A model generated the notes under the pieces. The model searched no databases. It was not told the origin of the DNA and was given only the letters and a program-made list of their open reading frames with translations. The position numbers and the translations under genes were made by a program. Below are positions 40,131 to 48,247 of a stretch of 64,000 bases of DNA, piece after piece. This DNA comes from RGEC01 sp964475595 (lineage in GTDB: Bacteria > Bacteroidota > Bacteroidia > NS11-12g > UBA955): NCBI GenBank assembly GCA_964475595.1, contig CAYYXG010000013.1, positions 11,495-75,494 on the forward strand. The letters run 5' to 3'. Position 1 is the stretch's first letter. Each line of letters starts with the position of its first letter.

Positions 40131-41992
40131 CTTCCAAAATAAACAAGAAGTACGGAGATATCAGCGGGGGTAACTCCGCTAATACGGGATGCTTGCCCTA
40201 GCGTTCGTGGTTTAATCTTGTGAAGTTTTTCCCGAGATTCTTTGCTTAGTGAGTTTAATTTATGGTAATCAAAAGATTCAGGAATTTTCACTTCTTCAAG
40301 ACGCTCTAGTTTTTCGGCCATTTCTTGCTCCTTCTTTAGGTAGCTTTCATATTTTATTTGATTTTCTGCGGCTTCAGCAGCTTCATCTTGGCAGTTGATT
40401 AGTAATTCATTCACTTCTTTTATGCTGGATAAATCTGCTATAGAAATTTCCGGCCTCAATAGAAACTTTTTGTACCGTTGTTTTTCTGTGATGATAGTAC
40501 CATTTTTATTTGACAGCAAACGGTTGGCTTCTTGTACTTCTATGTTGTTGTTTTCAAAGAACCGGAGTAAGTTTTGTGTATGTTCTTTCTTGGTTTCCAA
40601 CTGTCTCATTCTTGTTTCTGACGCTAAACCTATTTTATGTCCTAAGGGTGTAAGTCGCTCATCTGCATTGTCTTGTCTAAGCGTAATGCGGTACTCAGCT
40701 CTAGAGGTGAACATGCGGTAAGGTTCGTCGGTTCCCTTGTTTACCAAATCGTCTATCAATACACCAATGTAGGCCTCGTTTCTGCCAAGCACGATGTCAT
40801 GTAGCGAATTTATTTTTTGGTGTGCATTTATTCCTGCCATCAAACCTTGGCAAGCGGCTTCTTCATAACCGGTAGTGCCGTTAATCTGTCCTGCAAAATA
40901 TAAATGCGCTATCAACGTGGTCTCTAATGTTAGGTTTAATTGTGTCGGAGGAAAATAATCATATTCAATGGCGTATCCGGGTCTGAAAATTCTGGCGTTT
41001 TCAAATCCTGGTATTTGACGGAGGGCTTTTAATTGGACACGGTCTGGTAAGCTGGTCGAAAAGCCATTTACATATACTTCAACAGTATCCCATCCTTCCG
41101 GTTCCACGAAAATCTGGTGCCTGTCTCTTTCGGCAAACCGGTTTATTTTATCTTCTATGCTTGGACAATACCTGGGTCCTAATCCTTGTATGCTGCCATT
41201 ATACATAGGGCTTTCGGTAAAACCCTCTCTCAAAATGTCATGTACTGTAGTATTGGTATAGGTTATATAGCAGCTGCGTTGTTGTTTTAATGGAAGTGTT
41301 TCACGTGAAAACGAAAACTTGGCAGGTTGCTCGTCTCCTTTTTGTTCCTCCATGGCAGCATAATTTAAACTTCTGCCATCTACCCTGGGGGGCGTCCCTG
41401 TTTTCATTCGCCCAGAAACAAACCCCAATGATTCTAATTGACCCGTAATACCGAGCGATGCGCTTTCTCCCATGCGGCCACCACCGAAGTTTTTACTCCC
41501 TATATGGATCAAACCGTTTAAGAACGTCCCATTGGTTAATATCACCGCTTTAGCGTGTATTTCAGCGCCCATCCCGGTTATGACCCCACGTGCCGCATCA
41601 TTTTTTATAATTATTTCTTTAACCGTATCTTGAAAAAAATCAATATTCGGGGTGTTTTCTAAGGCAAGCCTCCACGATTCCGCAAAACGCCAGCGATCAC
41701 TTTGTGCCCTTGGGCTCCACATAGCAACGCCTTTGCTCCGGTTCAACATCCTAAACTGGATCATGGTTTTGTCGGTAATGATGCCCGACATTCCTCCCAA
41801 AGCGTCTATTTCACGCACAATTTGACCTTTGGCAACCCCGCCCATAGCCGGATTACAGCTCATTCTGGCAATGGTTTCCATATTCATCGTTACCAGCATT
41901 ACTCGGCTGCCCATTCGCGCAGCGGCGTGTGCCGCCTCACAGCCGGCATGTCCGGCCCCCACTACAACGATATCATATTCTCCTAAAAACAA
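40127..41992 (-). CDS. mnmG: tRNA uridine-5-carboxymethylaminomethyl modification enzyme MnmG (GidA)
   Basis: 621 residues. FAD-dependent partner of MnmE that makes the cmnm5 modification of wobble U34. FAD motif VVVGAGHAGCEAAHAAARMG, GDEQPAKFSFSRETLP and the C-terminal GQASRISGVTPADISVLL are all present. The only suitable start is TTG at 41992, four bases from a parS-like palindrome. mnmG lies close to the replication origin in many bacteria. It contains a second parS-like site at 41297-41312. Confidence 0.95.
   Translation of the reverse strand: MFLGEYDIVVVGAGHAGCEAAHAAARMGSRVMLVTMNMETIARMSCNPAMGGVAKGQIVREIDALGGMSGIITDKTMIQFRMLNRSKGVAMWSPRAQSDRWRFAESWRLALENTPNIDFFQDTVKEIIIKNDAARGVITGMGAEIHAKAVILTNGTFLNGLIHIGSKNFGGGRMGESASLGITGQLESLGFVSGRMKTGTPPRVDGRSLNYAAMEEQKGDEQPAKFSFSRETLPLKQQRSCYITYTNTTVHDILREGFTESPMYNGSIQGLGPRYCPSIEDKINRFAERDRHQIFVEPEGWDTVEVYVNGFSTSLPDRVQLKALRQIPGFENARIFRPGYAIEYDYFPPTQLNLTLETTLIAHLYFAGQINGTTGYEEAACQGLMAGINAHQKINSLHDIVLGRNEAYIGVLIDDLVNKGTDEPYRMFTSRAEYRITLRQDNADERLTPLGHKIGLASETRMRQLETKKEHTQNLLRFFENNNIEVQEANRLLSNKNGTIITEKQRYKKFLLRPEISIADLSSIKEVNELLINCQDEAAEAAENQIKYESYLKKEQEMAEKLERLEEVKIPESFDYHKLNSLSKESREKLHKIKPRTLGQASRISGVTPADISVLLVYFGR
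41297..41312. promoter_or_regulatory. parS-like site 2 (inside mnmG)
   Basis: TGTTTCACGTGAAAAC matches the parS consensus at 14 of 16 positions, including the whole 14-bp left part. Confidence 0.6.
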
Positions 41993-41995
41993 AGC

Positions 41996-42011
41996 TGTTT
42001 CACGTGAAACC
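41996..42011. promoter_or_regulatory. parS-like site 3 (between ybeY and mnmG)
   Basis: TGTTTCACGTGAAACC matches the parS consensus at 15 of 16 positions. It fills most of the 24-nt gap between the ybeY stop and the mnmG start. Confidence 0.75.
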
Positions 42012-42016
42012 CAACA

Positions 42017-42457
42017 TCACGTCTCCTTTTCAAGGTACAAATTTATGCAATATGTTTCGGCTTCTCGCATGGCTGTTTGGTCTTTTGTGTTTTTGTCTTT
42101 GTATCCCATCAAATGCAATACCCCATGAAACATTACCCGCAGCAATTCCTCCTTAAAAGACACCCCGAAGGTTAAAGCATTTTCTATTACCCGCTCCAGT
42201 GAAATGTAGATTTCACCTTCAATTCCATGGTCGCCTGACAAATCAAACGTTATAATATCAGTATAGGTATCGTGATTAAGATAAAGCTTATTTAAAGCCA
42301 AAAGCTCTTCATCATTCATAAAAACATACTGCAAGGAGTTAATATGCTGTTTTTTTTCTAACGCAAGTTGTTTTACTGAAGCCAAAAACATGCTTTTTGA
42401 AAAGGGCGGTCGGTTTTTTCTTCTTCCTGCATAGGAAATGTTTATCTGTTTCTTCAC
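42017..42457 (-). CDS. ybeY: Endoribonuclease YbeY (rRNA maturation factor)
   Basis: 146 residues. Metal-dependent RNase in 16S 3' maturation and ribosome quality control. The domain includes FMNDEELLALNKLYLNHD, TDIITFDLS and the metal motif HGVLHLMGYKDKN. The usual third histidine (HGxLHLxGYDH) is replaced by Lys; the same K is, from general knowledge, frequent in Bacteroidota YbeY, so it is noted but not taken as inactivation. It overlaps the T9SS protein gene upstream by 4 nt. Confidence 0.92.
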   Translation of the reverse strand: MKKQINISYAGRRKNRPPFSKSMFLASVKQLALEKKQHINSLQYVFMNDEELLALNKLYLNHDTYTDIITFDLSGDHGIEGEIYISLERVIENALTFGVSFKEELLRVMFHGVLHLMGYKDKNTKDQTAMREAETYCINLYLEKET

Positions 42458-44190
42458 CGTAATAGCATTAATGTCCCTTGAAACAGTTCCCTTTTTTCTG
42501 GCCTCATTACTTCTACTTTGTAAATATAAAAGCCCTGCATTACCGGCAGTCCCAACGCTTCACCATTCCAACCATCCAGCGCTTCTCCCTGCCAAAGTTT
42601 TCCGCCCCAACGGTCATATATATACATAATGGCCTGTCCTCTTTCGATGTTGGGGTTAACAATCTTAAACCACTTGTTGTTTCCTTCTGGCGCAAACGAA
42701 TTGGGGATGAGTGTTGTATCATAAACCTTCAAGCATATTTCATTGGAGTAAGCGGTGTCAATTCTATTGCCCCCACCATCGGTTTTATAGGCAACCACCC
42801 TATAACAATCTGCTTCGGTTGTGTCCATAATAAAAAACGGCGAAGAGGGACCTCCTGCCGCGTTCCACGTGGAACTTTGTTTTTGACGGCTCTCTATAAC
42901 CTGATTGTTGGGGCTATATGGTTGATAATCAATCCATTCTGCCAGATTTCCTTGTCGGCGCAGCAATAATGTAACATGGGTTTCAGAGGTGTCATAGTTT
43001 GCTCCACAGGGATTTTGAGCCACCAAGCGAAATTCATAACGCGTTTTATGGGTTTCTAGTCCGCTTATTTTTTGCCTGTTTGAGCCCACTGTAAGGTTAT
43101 TGTTAAGGATTGTCCAATTGCCCGAAGAGACAGCCCGATATAGAAGCTGTGCCTTGAAACCCGTGCCTGTAGGGGGGGCCCACACACTAGAAACTTCAAT
43201 GGTGCCTTCGCCCACCACCGATGCGTGTCCAATTTCAAGAGAGACAGAGCGATTAAAATCAGCAGCAAAAAAAGAAACGTGGTTGGAGCTGGACGTAACA
43301 GTTCCTTGTCCAGGGCCGTTTACCGCGCGTATAAAAAACGTGTAGGTTTGATTCAACCCGGGCAAATTATATTGGTAGGACAGGGTGTCTCCTCCAACAG
43401 AGCCCACTTTTTTAAAAACACCATCCTTGTCCGAACCACACCAGATATCATAATGGTGTGCCGCCCATCCCACATATGCCGTCCATCGAATCAGTAATTT
43501 TCTATTACAACGATACTGCGCGTTTTCAGCCGCATCAATCGAGGCGCAAATTGGGCTATGCGGCGGGCATATAACCCCCCCATTTTTGCAGGAGTCAAAT
43601 ACAGCTATACTAATCTTATGTCCGCTGTTTCTTGAATCAAAAGTTGAAGTCATAAAAGTATACGCCAACGAACCCGTGTCTTTCACCAACACATTGTTCC
43701 CCGTTCCCGGGTCTACTTTAAAAACAGAATACCCCATCACATCGGCTTCCGGTGCTTTTTTCCACCCGGCAATCACCCGTTGTGTTGTGGGGTCTATACT
43801 TACACTGTCCAGCAAGAGCAAGGCCGGTGGCTGATCATCAACCAACAACGTATCAGAATTTAGGGTGTCGTTGCCATTGCAGGCAAAACGGGCACTAATA
43901 AACAATTCCCAACGTTTTTTATTCGGCAGAGCAGCGCTTAGGGCAGAGGAATTAGCTGCACCGCCTTCATACAGTAACTGAAAAGGGGAAGTAACATTGT
44001 CCCGCCCATACAATCGATAGGTTGCAAAACTACCGCAAAGATCTGTCTGTGGCACAAAATACACGGTCACAACCCCGCTAATTGGGTCCAGGCATGCCCG
44101 AAGGGCTTTTGGCGGAATCACCATGCCCGAAGCTACCGAAAAAAGCAATCCCGGTAAAAAGGCGAGAATATGTTTGCGAAAAACAGCCAA
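42454..44190 (-). CDS. Secreted protein with fibronectin/Ig-like repeats and T9SS type B (CHU_C) sorting domain
   Basis: About 578 residues from a TTG at 44190. The frame is open to 44493 but those codons overlap the M16 gene; the TTG gives a proper signal peptide (RKHILAFLPGLLFSVASG). The body has FN3-like repeats (APEADVMGYSVFKVDPG, YTFFIRAVNGPGQGTVT, TRYEFRLVAQNPCGA). The C-terminal 90 residues are the type B tail: LIPNSFAPEGNNKWFKI, YIYDRWGGKLW, GWNGEALGLPVMQGFYIYKV. Type B cargo is carried by T9SS and often acts at the surface. No enzyme domain is seen. Confidence 0.8.
   Translation of the reverse strand: MAVFRKHILAFLPGLLFSVASGMVIPPKALRACLDPISGVVTVYFVPQTDLCGSFATYRLYGRDNVTSPFQLLYEGGAANSSALSAALPNKKRWELFISARFACNGNDTLNSDTLLVDDQPPALLLLDSVSIDPTTQRVIAGWKKAPEADVMGYSVFKVDPGTGNNVLVKDTGSLAYTFMTSTFDSRNSGHKISIAVFDSCKNGGVICPPHSPICASIDAAENAQYRCNRKLLIRWTAYVGWAAHHYDIWCGSDKDGVFKKVGSVGGDTLSYQYNLPGLNQTYTFFIRAVNGPGQGTVTSSSNHVSFFAADFNRSVSLEIGHASVVGEGTIEVSSVWAPPTGTGFKAQLLYRAVSSGNWTILNNNLTVGSNRQKISGLETHKTRYEFRLVAQNPCGANYDTSETHVTLLLRRQGNLAEWIDYQPYSPNNQVIESRQKQSSTWNAAGGPSSPFFIMDTTEADCYRVVAYKTDGGGNRIDTAYSNEICLKVYDTTLIPNSFAPEGNNKWFKIVNPNIERGQAIMYIYDRWGGKLWQGEALDGWNGEALGLPVMQGFYIYKVEVMRPEKRELFQGTLMLLR
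42861..42876. promoter_or_regulatory. parS-like site 4 (inside the T9SS type B gene)
   Basis: CGTTCCACGTGGAACT has the perfect palindromic core GTTCCACGTGGAAC, an accepted parS variant (GTTnCACGTGnAAC). Confidence 0.55.
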
Positions 44191-44197
44191 ATAGGTA

Positions 44198-45472
44198 TTA
44201 TAAGTTTCCTGCCAACGCAAGGGTAAACGAATCGGGACGCAAATAATTGTGCGCAAATTCCGATATTTCGTCTGAAGTAATAGACCATATTCGGTCCATA
44301 TACGTTGTATAGTAGGATTCCGGTAGCTGGTTTTGAAGCAAAAATTGCCATTTTGTAGGCAAAGAAAATGGCCCGTCAAACCCCGCCCGTAGCTGCCCGG
44401 AAGCATAGCGGCGCGCCTTTTCCAGCTCTTCACCAACAGGGGGAGAAGAATACAGACCATGCATGATGCTATGACAAGCATCAACAGCCGCATCAGTGTT
44501 TTTACTGTTCATTTCTCCGCTGATGTACCAGGTAAAACCATGAGAAGCCTGTGCAAGACCACTGCCAATGCCATAGGTTAGGCCCCGTGTTTCCCGAAGA
44601 TCCTGCATCAAACGGCTGCCAAAAAATCCGCCGAGGAACATGTTGACAAAGGAGGCCGTTTGTAGCGTCTCCATGCTAAGTTTAGGCAGGGCTTTTGCCA
44701 TATACAAACTCACCTGTTGTGCGTGTTCCATGCTGTGTCGTATTGGTTTTCCTTCACCCGGATTAATACTATTTACTGGAACAACAGGGATGTTTAATGC
44801 CGCTAAAGATCCCATCAATTGCTCCATAATGTCGCGCTCTTCATTGCCAAAATCACCGGAAGCAAAAATGCGGCAAGCGGAAAACGACAAATTGGTGTTA
44901 TGCCATTGAATGAGGGCCTCTCGTTTTAACGACTCAATGTCTTGCGAATCAGCAAATGAAGAGTCGGGTGATGACTTTCCATAAATAGACTCATAGCACA
45001 ATCTTCCGCTCCAGTAGCGGGGTGTTTGCATTCGCCGTAGCAATGAAGATGTTTCTACTTGTTTAAACACAGCCAGTTCATGCTCAGGAAATACAGGTTC
45101 AGCACCCTGTTCAAGCAACCATTTTAAAGTCTCTGCAAGATGCTGTTTTTGGGTTTGCAAAACCAGCGTAGACGACAAAAGCCCAACATCTGGGTTGGCC
45201 GAAGCTCCCCAATACTCGAAACCCTCCTGTATTTGTTCGGATGAAAGGGTTTTATTCCCGCTCAGTCGCAACAATTGCGAAGCACGAGCCAACATTGGCG
45301 CCGGCTGCATGGCTGTTCCTGCGGGCCAGTAAAACAACAGTTTAACAACCCCCAAATCCCTTTTGGGACTAGCGACCAGGGGTATTCCTCCGTGAAGCAG
45401 CGTTTCATGTGGAGGATTAAACGACAGGGATTTTATGGTTTTGGCCTCCGGAGCCAATGATCTGAAACTCAT
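44198..45472 (-). CDS. M16 family zinc-peptidase-like subunit, catalytically inactive type
   Basis: 424 residues of the M16 fold but without the HxxEH zinc motif at the N-terminus. It keeps the Arg/Tyr pair region DLRETRGLTYGIGSGL that non-catalytic M16 partners supply to the active subunit. The two genes overlap by 4 nt, so a heterodimer with the upstream gene product is expected. No signal peptide is obvious; such pairs in Bacteroidota often sit in the cytoplasm or periplasm. Confidence 0.88.
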   Translation of the reverse strand: MSFRSLAPEAKTIKSLSFNPPHETLLHGGIPLVASPKRDLGVVKLLFYWPAGTAMQPAPMLARASQLLRLSGNKTLSSEQIQEGFEYWGASANPDVGLLSSTLVLQTQKQHLAETLKWLLEQGAEPVFPEHELAVFKQVETSSLLRRMQTPRYWSGRLCYESIYGKSSPDSSFADSQDIESLKREALIQWHNTNLSFSACRIFASGDFGNEERDIMEQLMGSLAALNIPVVPVNSINPGEGKPIRHSMEHAQQVSLYMAKALPKLSMETLQTASFVNMFLGGFFGSRLMQDLRETRGLTYGIGSGLAQASHGFTWYISGEMNSKNTDAAVDACHSIMHGLYSSPPVGEELEKARRYASGQLRAGFDGPFSLPTKWQFLLQNQLPESYYTTYMDRIWSITSDEISEFAHNYLRPDSFTLALAGNL

Positions 45473-46716
45473 GATGATTTTGGATGATAGTATAAAACGG
45501 CGGCATTTTCGGGCTGTATATTGCTGACAGCCGCTTTCAGCATGCCATGCAGGTTGGTGTTTCTGTATAAGGCATCTTCGGTGTGGATACCATCTAAATT
45601 TCCGGTGTTTTCAAAAAAACACAATTTTTGAGCGCGGTTAATCATGCTTGTTTTTTCAAACAGCAACGACGACGTCGCTTTGTTTTTCACCCGCTCCATG
45701 TGCCGCTCTGTAAAAAACTTGCCGTCTATGGCATCTTTCATTGTTTGTAGCAAACAAGTTTCACCATGTAGGTGGTTTTGTCCTTCATTTAGCACCCCGT
45801 AAAGCACAAACATTCCCTCGCCGATTCCCCTTACATAAAAACAGGCGGCATCATTAAAAACAGGGTTTTCTTTCACCCAGCGGGTGTAAATGGGGCTAAT
45901 TTCCGATCCACCAAGCAAATCGGCAAACAATTCTAATGCGGCGCTGTCCGGATTGTTAAATTCCGGCCCTTTCCAAACCAAAAACACGGCAGGGTTCGGG
46001 CTTAAGTCTTCGGTTTCCATAAACCGCCTACCCAAAACGGGAGGGTCCTGTTCGTATAGATTGCTGTTAACCGAGCCGGTTGGCTTAATGTCAGCATACC
46101 ATTTTTCGCATAAATTTCGGGTTTCATCCAAAGAAATCTGTCCGGCAACACAAAGCACAGCATTAGCAGGATGATAGTGTTTTTTATAGAAGGCCGCCAC
46201 GTCTTCAAGTGTGGCGTTTTCTATATGAGCAATATCTTCACCAATGGTAGGCCATCGGTAAGGACTGTTTTGGTATAATAGCCCCCGCAAATGATGCCAC
46301 AACATGCCAAAGGGGGCGTTGTGACAGCGCTGTTTAAATTCTTCTACAACCACGCCACGCTGCACTTCAAGGGTTTTGGCGTTAATGTTAAGTTGAAACA
46401 TGCGGTCGCTTTCAAGCCAAAAAGCGGTTTCGGCGTTTTCGGAGGGAATTGTGATATAATAGTTTGTGTACTCGTTATTGGTGAAAGCATTGTTGCTCCC
46501 ACCGGCATGTTCCACGGCCTTGTCGTAGGAAGCTACATTTTTACTCCCCCCAAACATAAGGTGTTCAAAGAGATGCGCAAACCCTGTTTTATCCGGGCTT
46601 TCATCCCTTGCCCCCACATTGAAAAGGGTGTTTAAAATTACCACCGTGCTGTCTGGGTCAAAATGGTGTATCACCCTTAGCCCGTTTGGCAGCACAAACC
46701 TTGAATAATCTATCAC
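45469..46716 (-). CDS. M16 family zinc protease, catalytic subunit
   Basis: 415 residues. The inverted zinc motif is HLFEH in KTGFAHLFEHLMFGG, with the second glutamate region VVVEEFKQR about 75 residues later. Degrades small peptides. The start is GTG at 46716, set by a -7 box 4 nt upstream. The partner lacking the zinc motif follows directly. Confidence 0.92.
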   Translation of the reverse strand: MIDYSRFVLPNGLRVIHHFDPDSTVVILNTLFNVGARDESPDKTGFAHLFEHLMFGGSKNVASYDKAVEHAGGSNNAFTNNEYTNYYITIPSENAETAFWLESDRMFQLNINAKTLEVQRGVVVEEFKQRCHNAPFGMLWHHLRGLLYQNSPYRWPTIGEDIAHIENATLEDVAAFYKKHYHPANAVLCVAGQISLDETRNLCEKWYADIKPTGSVNSNLYEQDPPVLGRRFMETEDLSPNPAVFLVWKGPEFNNPDSAALELFADLLGGSEISPIYTRWVKENPVFNDAACFYVRGIGEGMFVLYGVLNEGQNHLHGETCLLQTMKDAIDGKFFTERHMERVKNKATSSLLFEKTSMINRAQKLCFFENTGNLDGIHTEDALYRNTNLHGMLKAAVSNIQPENAAVLYYHPKSS

Positions 46717-46720
46717 ACTA

Positions 46721-46728
46721 CAAAGGTA
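46721..46728 (-). promoter_or_regulatory. -7 box (TACCTTTG) for the M16 operon
   Basis: The box ends 4 nt before the GTG at 46716. Confidence 0.6.
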
Positions 46729-46745
46729 GCGACCATGCCGGATTC

Positions 46746-47264
46746 TTAATGTACAGCGATGTCATTGTTGTGTATAGTATTCAAAACACCCGCAACCACG
46801 TCTGCCTTTTGTGTGCCTATTAAAAGCCGCTTACCGCCATTCAGAACCAGTTGAAGGCCCATGTTTCCTCGCACATTGTATGCCATGCCTCCTGAGCCCA
46901 TCCTAAGACCCCAGCCGCCATATTCTAGAAGGGGTTTGTACTTTCTGACTTCGTAATGTGCTATTTCAGACCAAGGATAGAAACGGGGTTTTCTGTGGAA
47001 TGGACGAAAGCGAACATAGATGCCATCAGTGCATATTTCGGTGTTCAACTCAAACAAAAAGCTGAATAACAGCAGGATTGACAAAAAAACACCAAGATTA
47101 ATGAGTAGCACTAATGCGTTAAACGTAAAAAGTTCAATGGAAATGTTGGGAAAAAGCAGACCCACCAACGGAAACAAGAGGGGCATTAACAATAAAACCC
47201 AGATCCATTTTTGCGTGAACCGCTGTTTTTCTTGAAATAAAACCCGTTTTCCCTGCGCTTCCAT
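46746..47264 (-). CDS. PH-like membrane protein of unknown function
   Basis: 172 residues. Two adjacent membrane helices (WVLLLMPLLFPLVGLLFP and LVLLINLGVFLSILLLFSFL) are followed by a cytosolic PH-like domain, including GIYVRFRPFHRKPRFYPWSEI and LQLVLNGGKRLLIGTQK, the layout of bacterial PH-domain membrane proteins. Function is unknown. The ATG is 4 nt past a -7 box. Confidence 0.72.
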   Translation of the reverse strand: MEAQGKRVLFQEKQRFTQKWIWVLLLMPLLFPLVGLLFPNISIELFTFNALVLLINLGVFLSILLLFSFLFELNTEICTDGIYVRFRPFHRKPRFYPWSEIAHYEVRKYKPLLEYGGWGLRMGSGGMAYNVRGNMGLQLVLNGGKRLLIGTQKADVVAGVLNTIHNNDIAVH

Positions 47265-47268
47265 TTAA

Positions 47269-47276
47269 CAAAGTTA
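47269..47276 (-). promoter_or_regulatory. -7 box (TAACTTTG) for the PH-like membrane protein gene
   Basis: The box ends 4 nt before the ATG at 47264. Confidence 0.55.
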
Positions 47277-47301
47277 AGGCGACTCATCCAAAAAAGAAAA
47301 A

Positions 47302-47318
47302 CCCGGCCAGAAGCCGGG
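47302..47318 (-). terminator. Rho-independent terminator after ssb
   Basis: Stem CCCGGC / GCCGGG with loop of 5 nt, followed on the minus strand by GTTTTTCTTTTTT. It lies between the ssb stop (47346) and the next promoter. Confidence 0.85.
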
Positions 47319-47345
47319 CTTTTCCAACACAACACAACACAATAA

Positions 47346-47717
47346 TCAGAAGGGCAGCTCTTCATTAAGCGCCTCTTTTTTGTTCTTTTGATTGACCAGA
47401 AACACACGCTGCACATCTACTACGGTTTGTTTTTTCTCAACGCCTTTTTTATCCAGCCAGTTGCGTTCGGTAATCTTGCCTTCTACAAAAAGGCGCTGTC
47501 CTTTACCCACATAGCTTTCAACAATGCTTGCCTTGGGCCCCCAGAATACCAGCTTGTGCCAGGTTAATGATTTGTTGTTCTGCCCGTCAGCAGATTGTTT
47601 GCGCTCACCGGTGGTTAAGCTAAGGGTGGCTACTTTGCGGCCGTTTTTCAGCACACGAACAGAAGGGGTGGAGCCAACATTGCCCCACAGGGTCACGGAA
47701 TTAACTAAAGATGTCAT
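47346..47717 (-). CDS. ssb: Single-stranded DNA-binding protein
   Basis: 123 residues, one OB-fold. Marks: SVTLWGNVGSTPSVRVLKNG, TWHKLVFWGPKASIVESYV, KGQRLFVEGKITERNW. It ends in an acidic-hydrophobic tip NEELPF, the conserved docking tail for replication and repair partners, here with a very short linker. The ATG at 47717 is chosen; the frame runs 18 codons upstream without a family-like start. A terminator follows. Confidence 0.93.
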   Translation of the reverse strand: MTSLVNSVTLWGNVGSTPSVRVLKNGRKVATLSLTTGERKQSADGQNNKSLTWHKLVFWGPKASIVESYVGKGQRLFVEGKITERNWLDKKGVEKKQTVVDVQRVFLVNQKNKKEALNEELPF

Positions 47718-47837
47718 AACGTATATAAAATTTAAATTAGGTTTCAACGGTTCTCTCGGTTGGTGATGCAAAGGTGGCGTGACCCCAAAAAAGAAGTCGG
47801 TTTTTTAATGTTTAATTGCGTTTGTAAGTGTTTGTTG

Positions 47838-47868
47838 TTGTTTGTTGAATAAAAATTGTGTAATATTG
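47838..47868 (+). promoter_or_regulatory. Promoter-like sequence for the zinc-ribbon gene (TTG, 20 nt, TAATATTG)
   Basis: TTG at 47838-47840 and TAATATTG at 47861-47868 (one mismatch to TAnnTTTG). The ATG at 47876 is 7 nt beyond. Confidence 0.45.
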
Positions 47869-47875
47869 TCTATAA

Positions 47876-48247
47876 ATGAACGCCAAACAATGCCAGGAAT
47901 GCGGCGATAAAATTCTGGGCCGGGCAGACAAAAAGTTCTGCAGCGATGGTTGTCGGAATGCTTATAACAACAAGCTTAACGCAGACGCCAACAACATTGT
48001 GAGAAACATTAACAATGCGCTGCGCAAAAACCGGCGAATACTCGAATCCTTTTTAGAAGGAAACGAAGACGGAAAAACCAGGGTTCCGCTTAAAAAAATG
48101 TCTGCCAAAGGCTTTTTGTTTGATTATATCACCAGTGTGTATACCACCAAAACTGGCTCACAATACCGCTTTTGTTATGAATTTGGGTACCTGAAACTAG
48201 ACGATGAAATGTATATGGTTGTTCGAAGAGACCCACAAAACAACTAA
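47876..48247 (+). CDS. Small zinc-ribbon protein of unknown function
   Basis: 123 residues. The N-terminus has a zinc-ribbon CQECGDKILGRADKKFCSDGC with four cysteines (CxxC...CxxxC), followed by RNAYNN, a pattern shared with DUF2116-type ribbons. A helix (NNIVRNINNALRKNRRILES) and a strand-rich domain follow. The family is common and conserved in Bacteroidota. No function is known. It overlaps the convergent glycosyltransferase stop by 4 nt. Confidence 0.8.
   Translation: MNAKQCQECGDKILGRADKKFCSDGCRNAYNNKLNADANNIVRNINNALRKNRRILESFLEGNEDGKTRVPLKKMSAKGFLFDYITSVYTTKTGSQYRFCYEFGYLKLDDEMYMVVRRDPQNN

Noticed and set aside
42017..42457. YbeY lacking the third metal-binding histidine
   Set aside because: A Lys at this place in HLMGYKDKN is, as far as I know, usual in Bacteroidota YbeY, so it is not evidence of a dead enzyme.
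47326..47341. ACACA-type short repeat
   Set aside because: Too short and simple to be a functional array; it lies between a terminator and the ssb stop.
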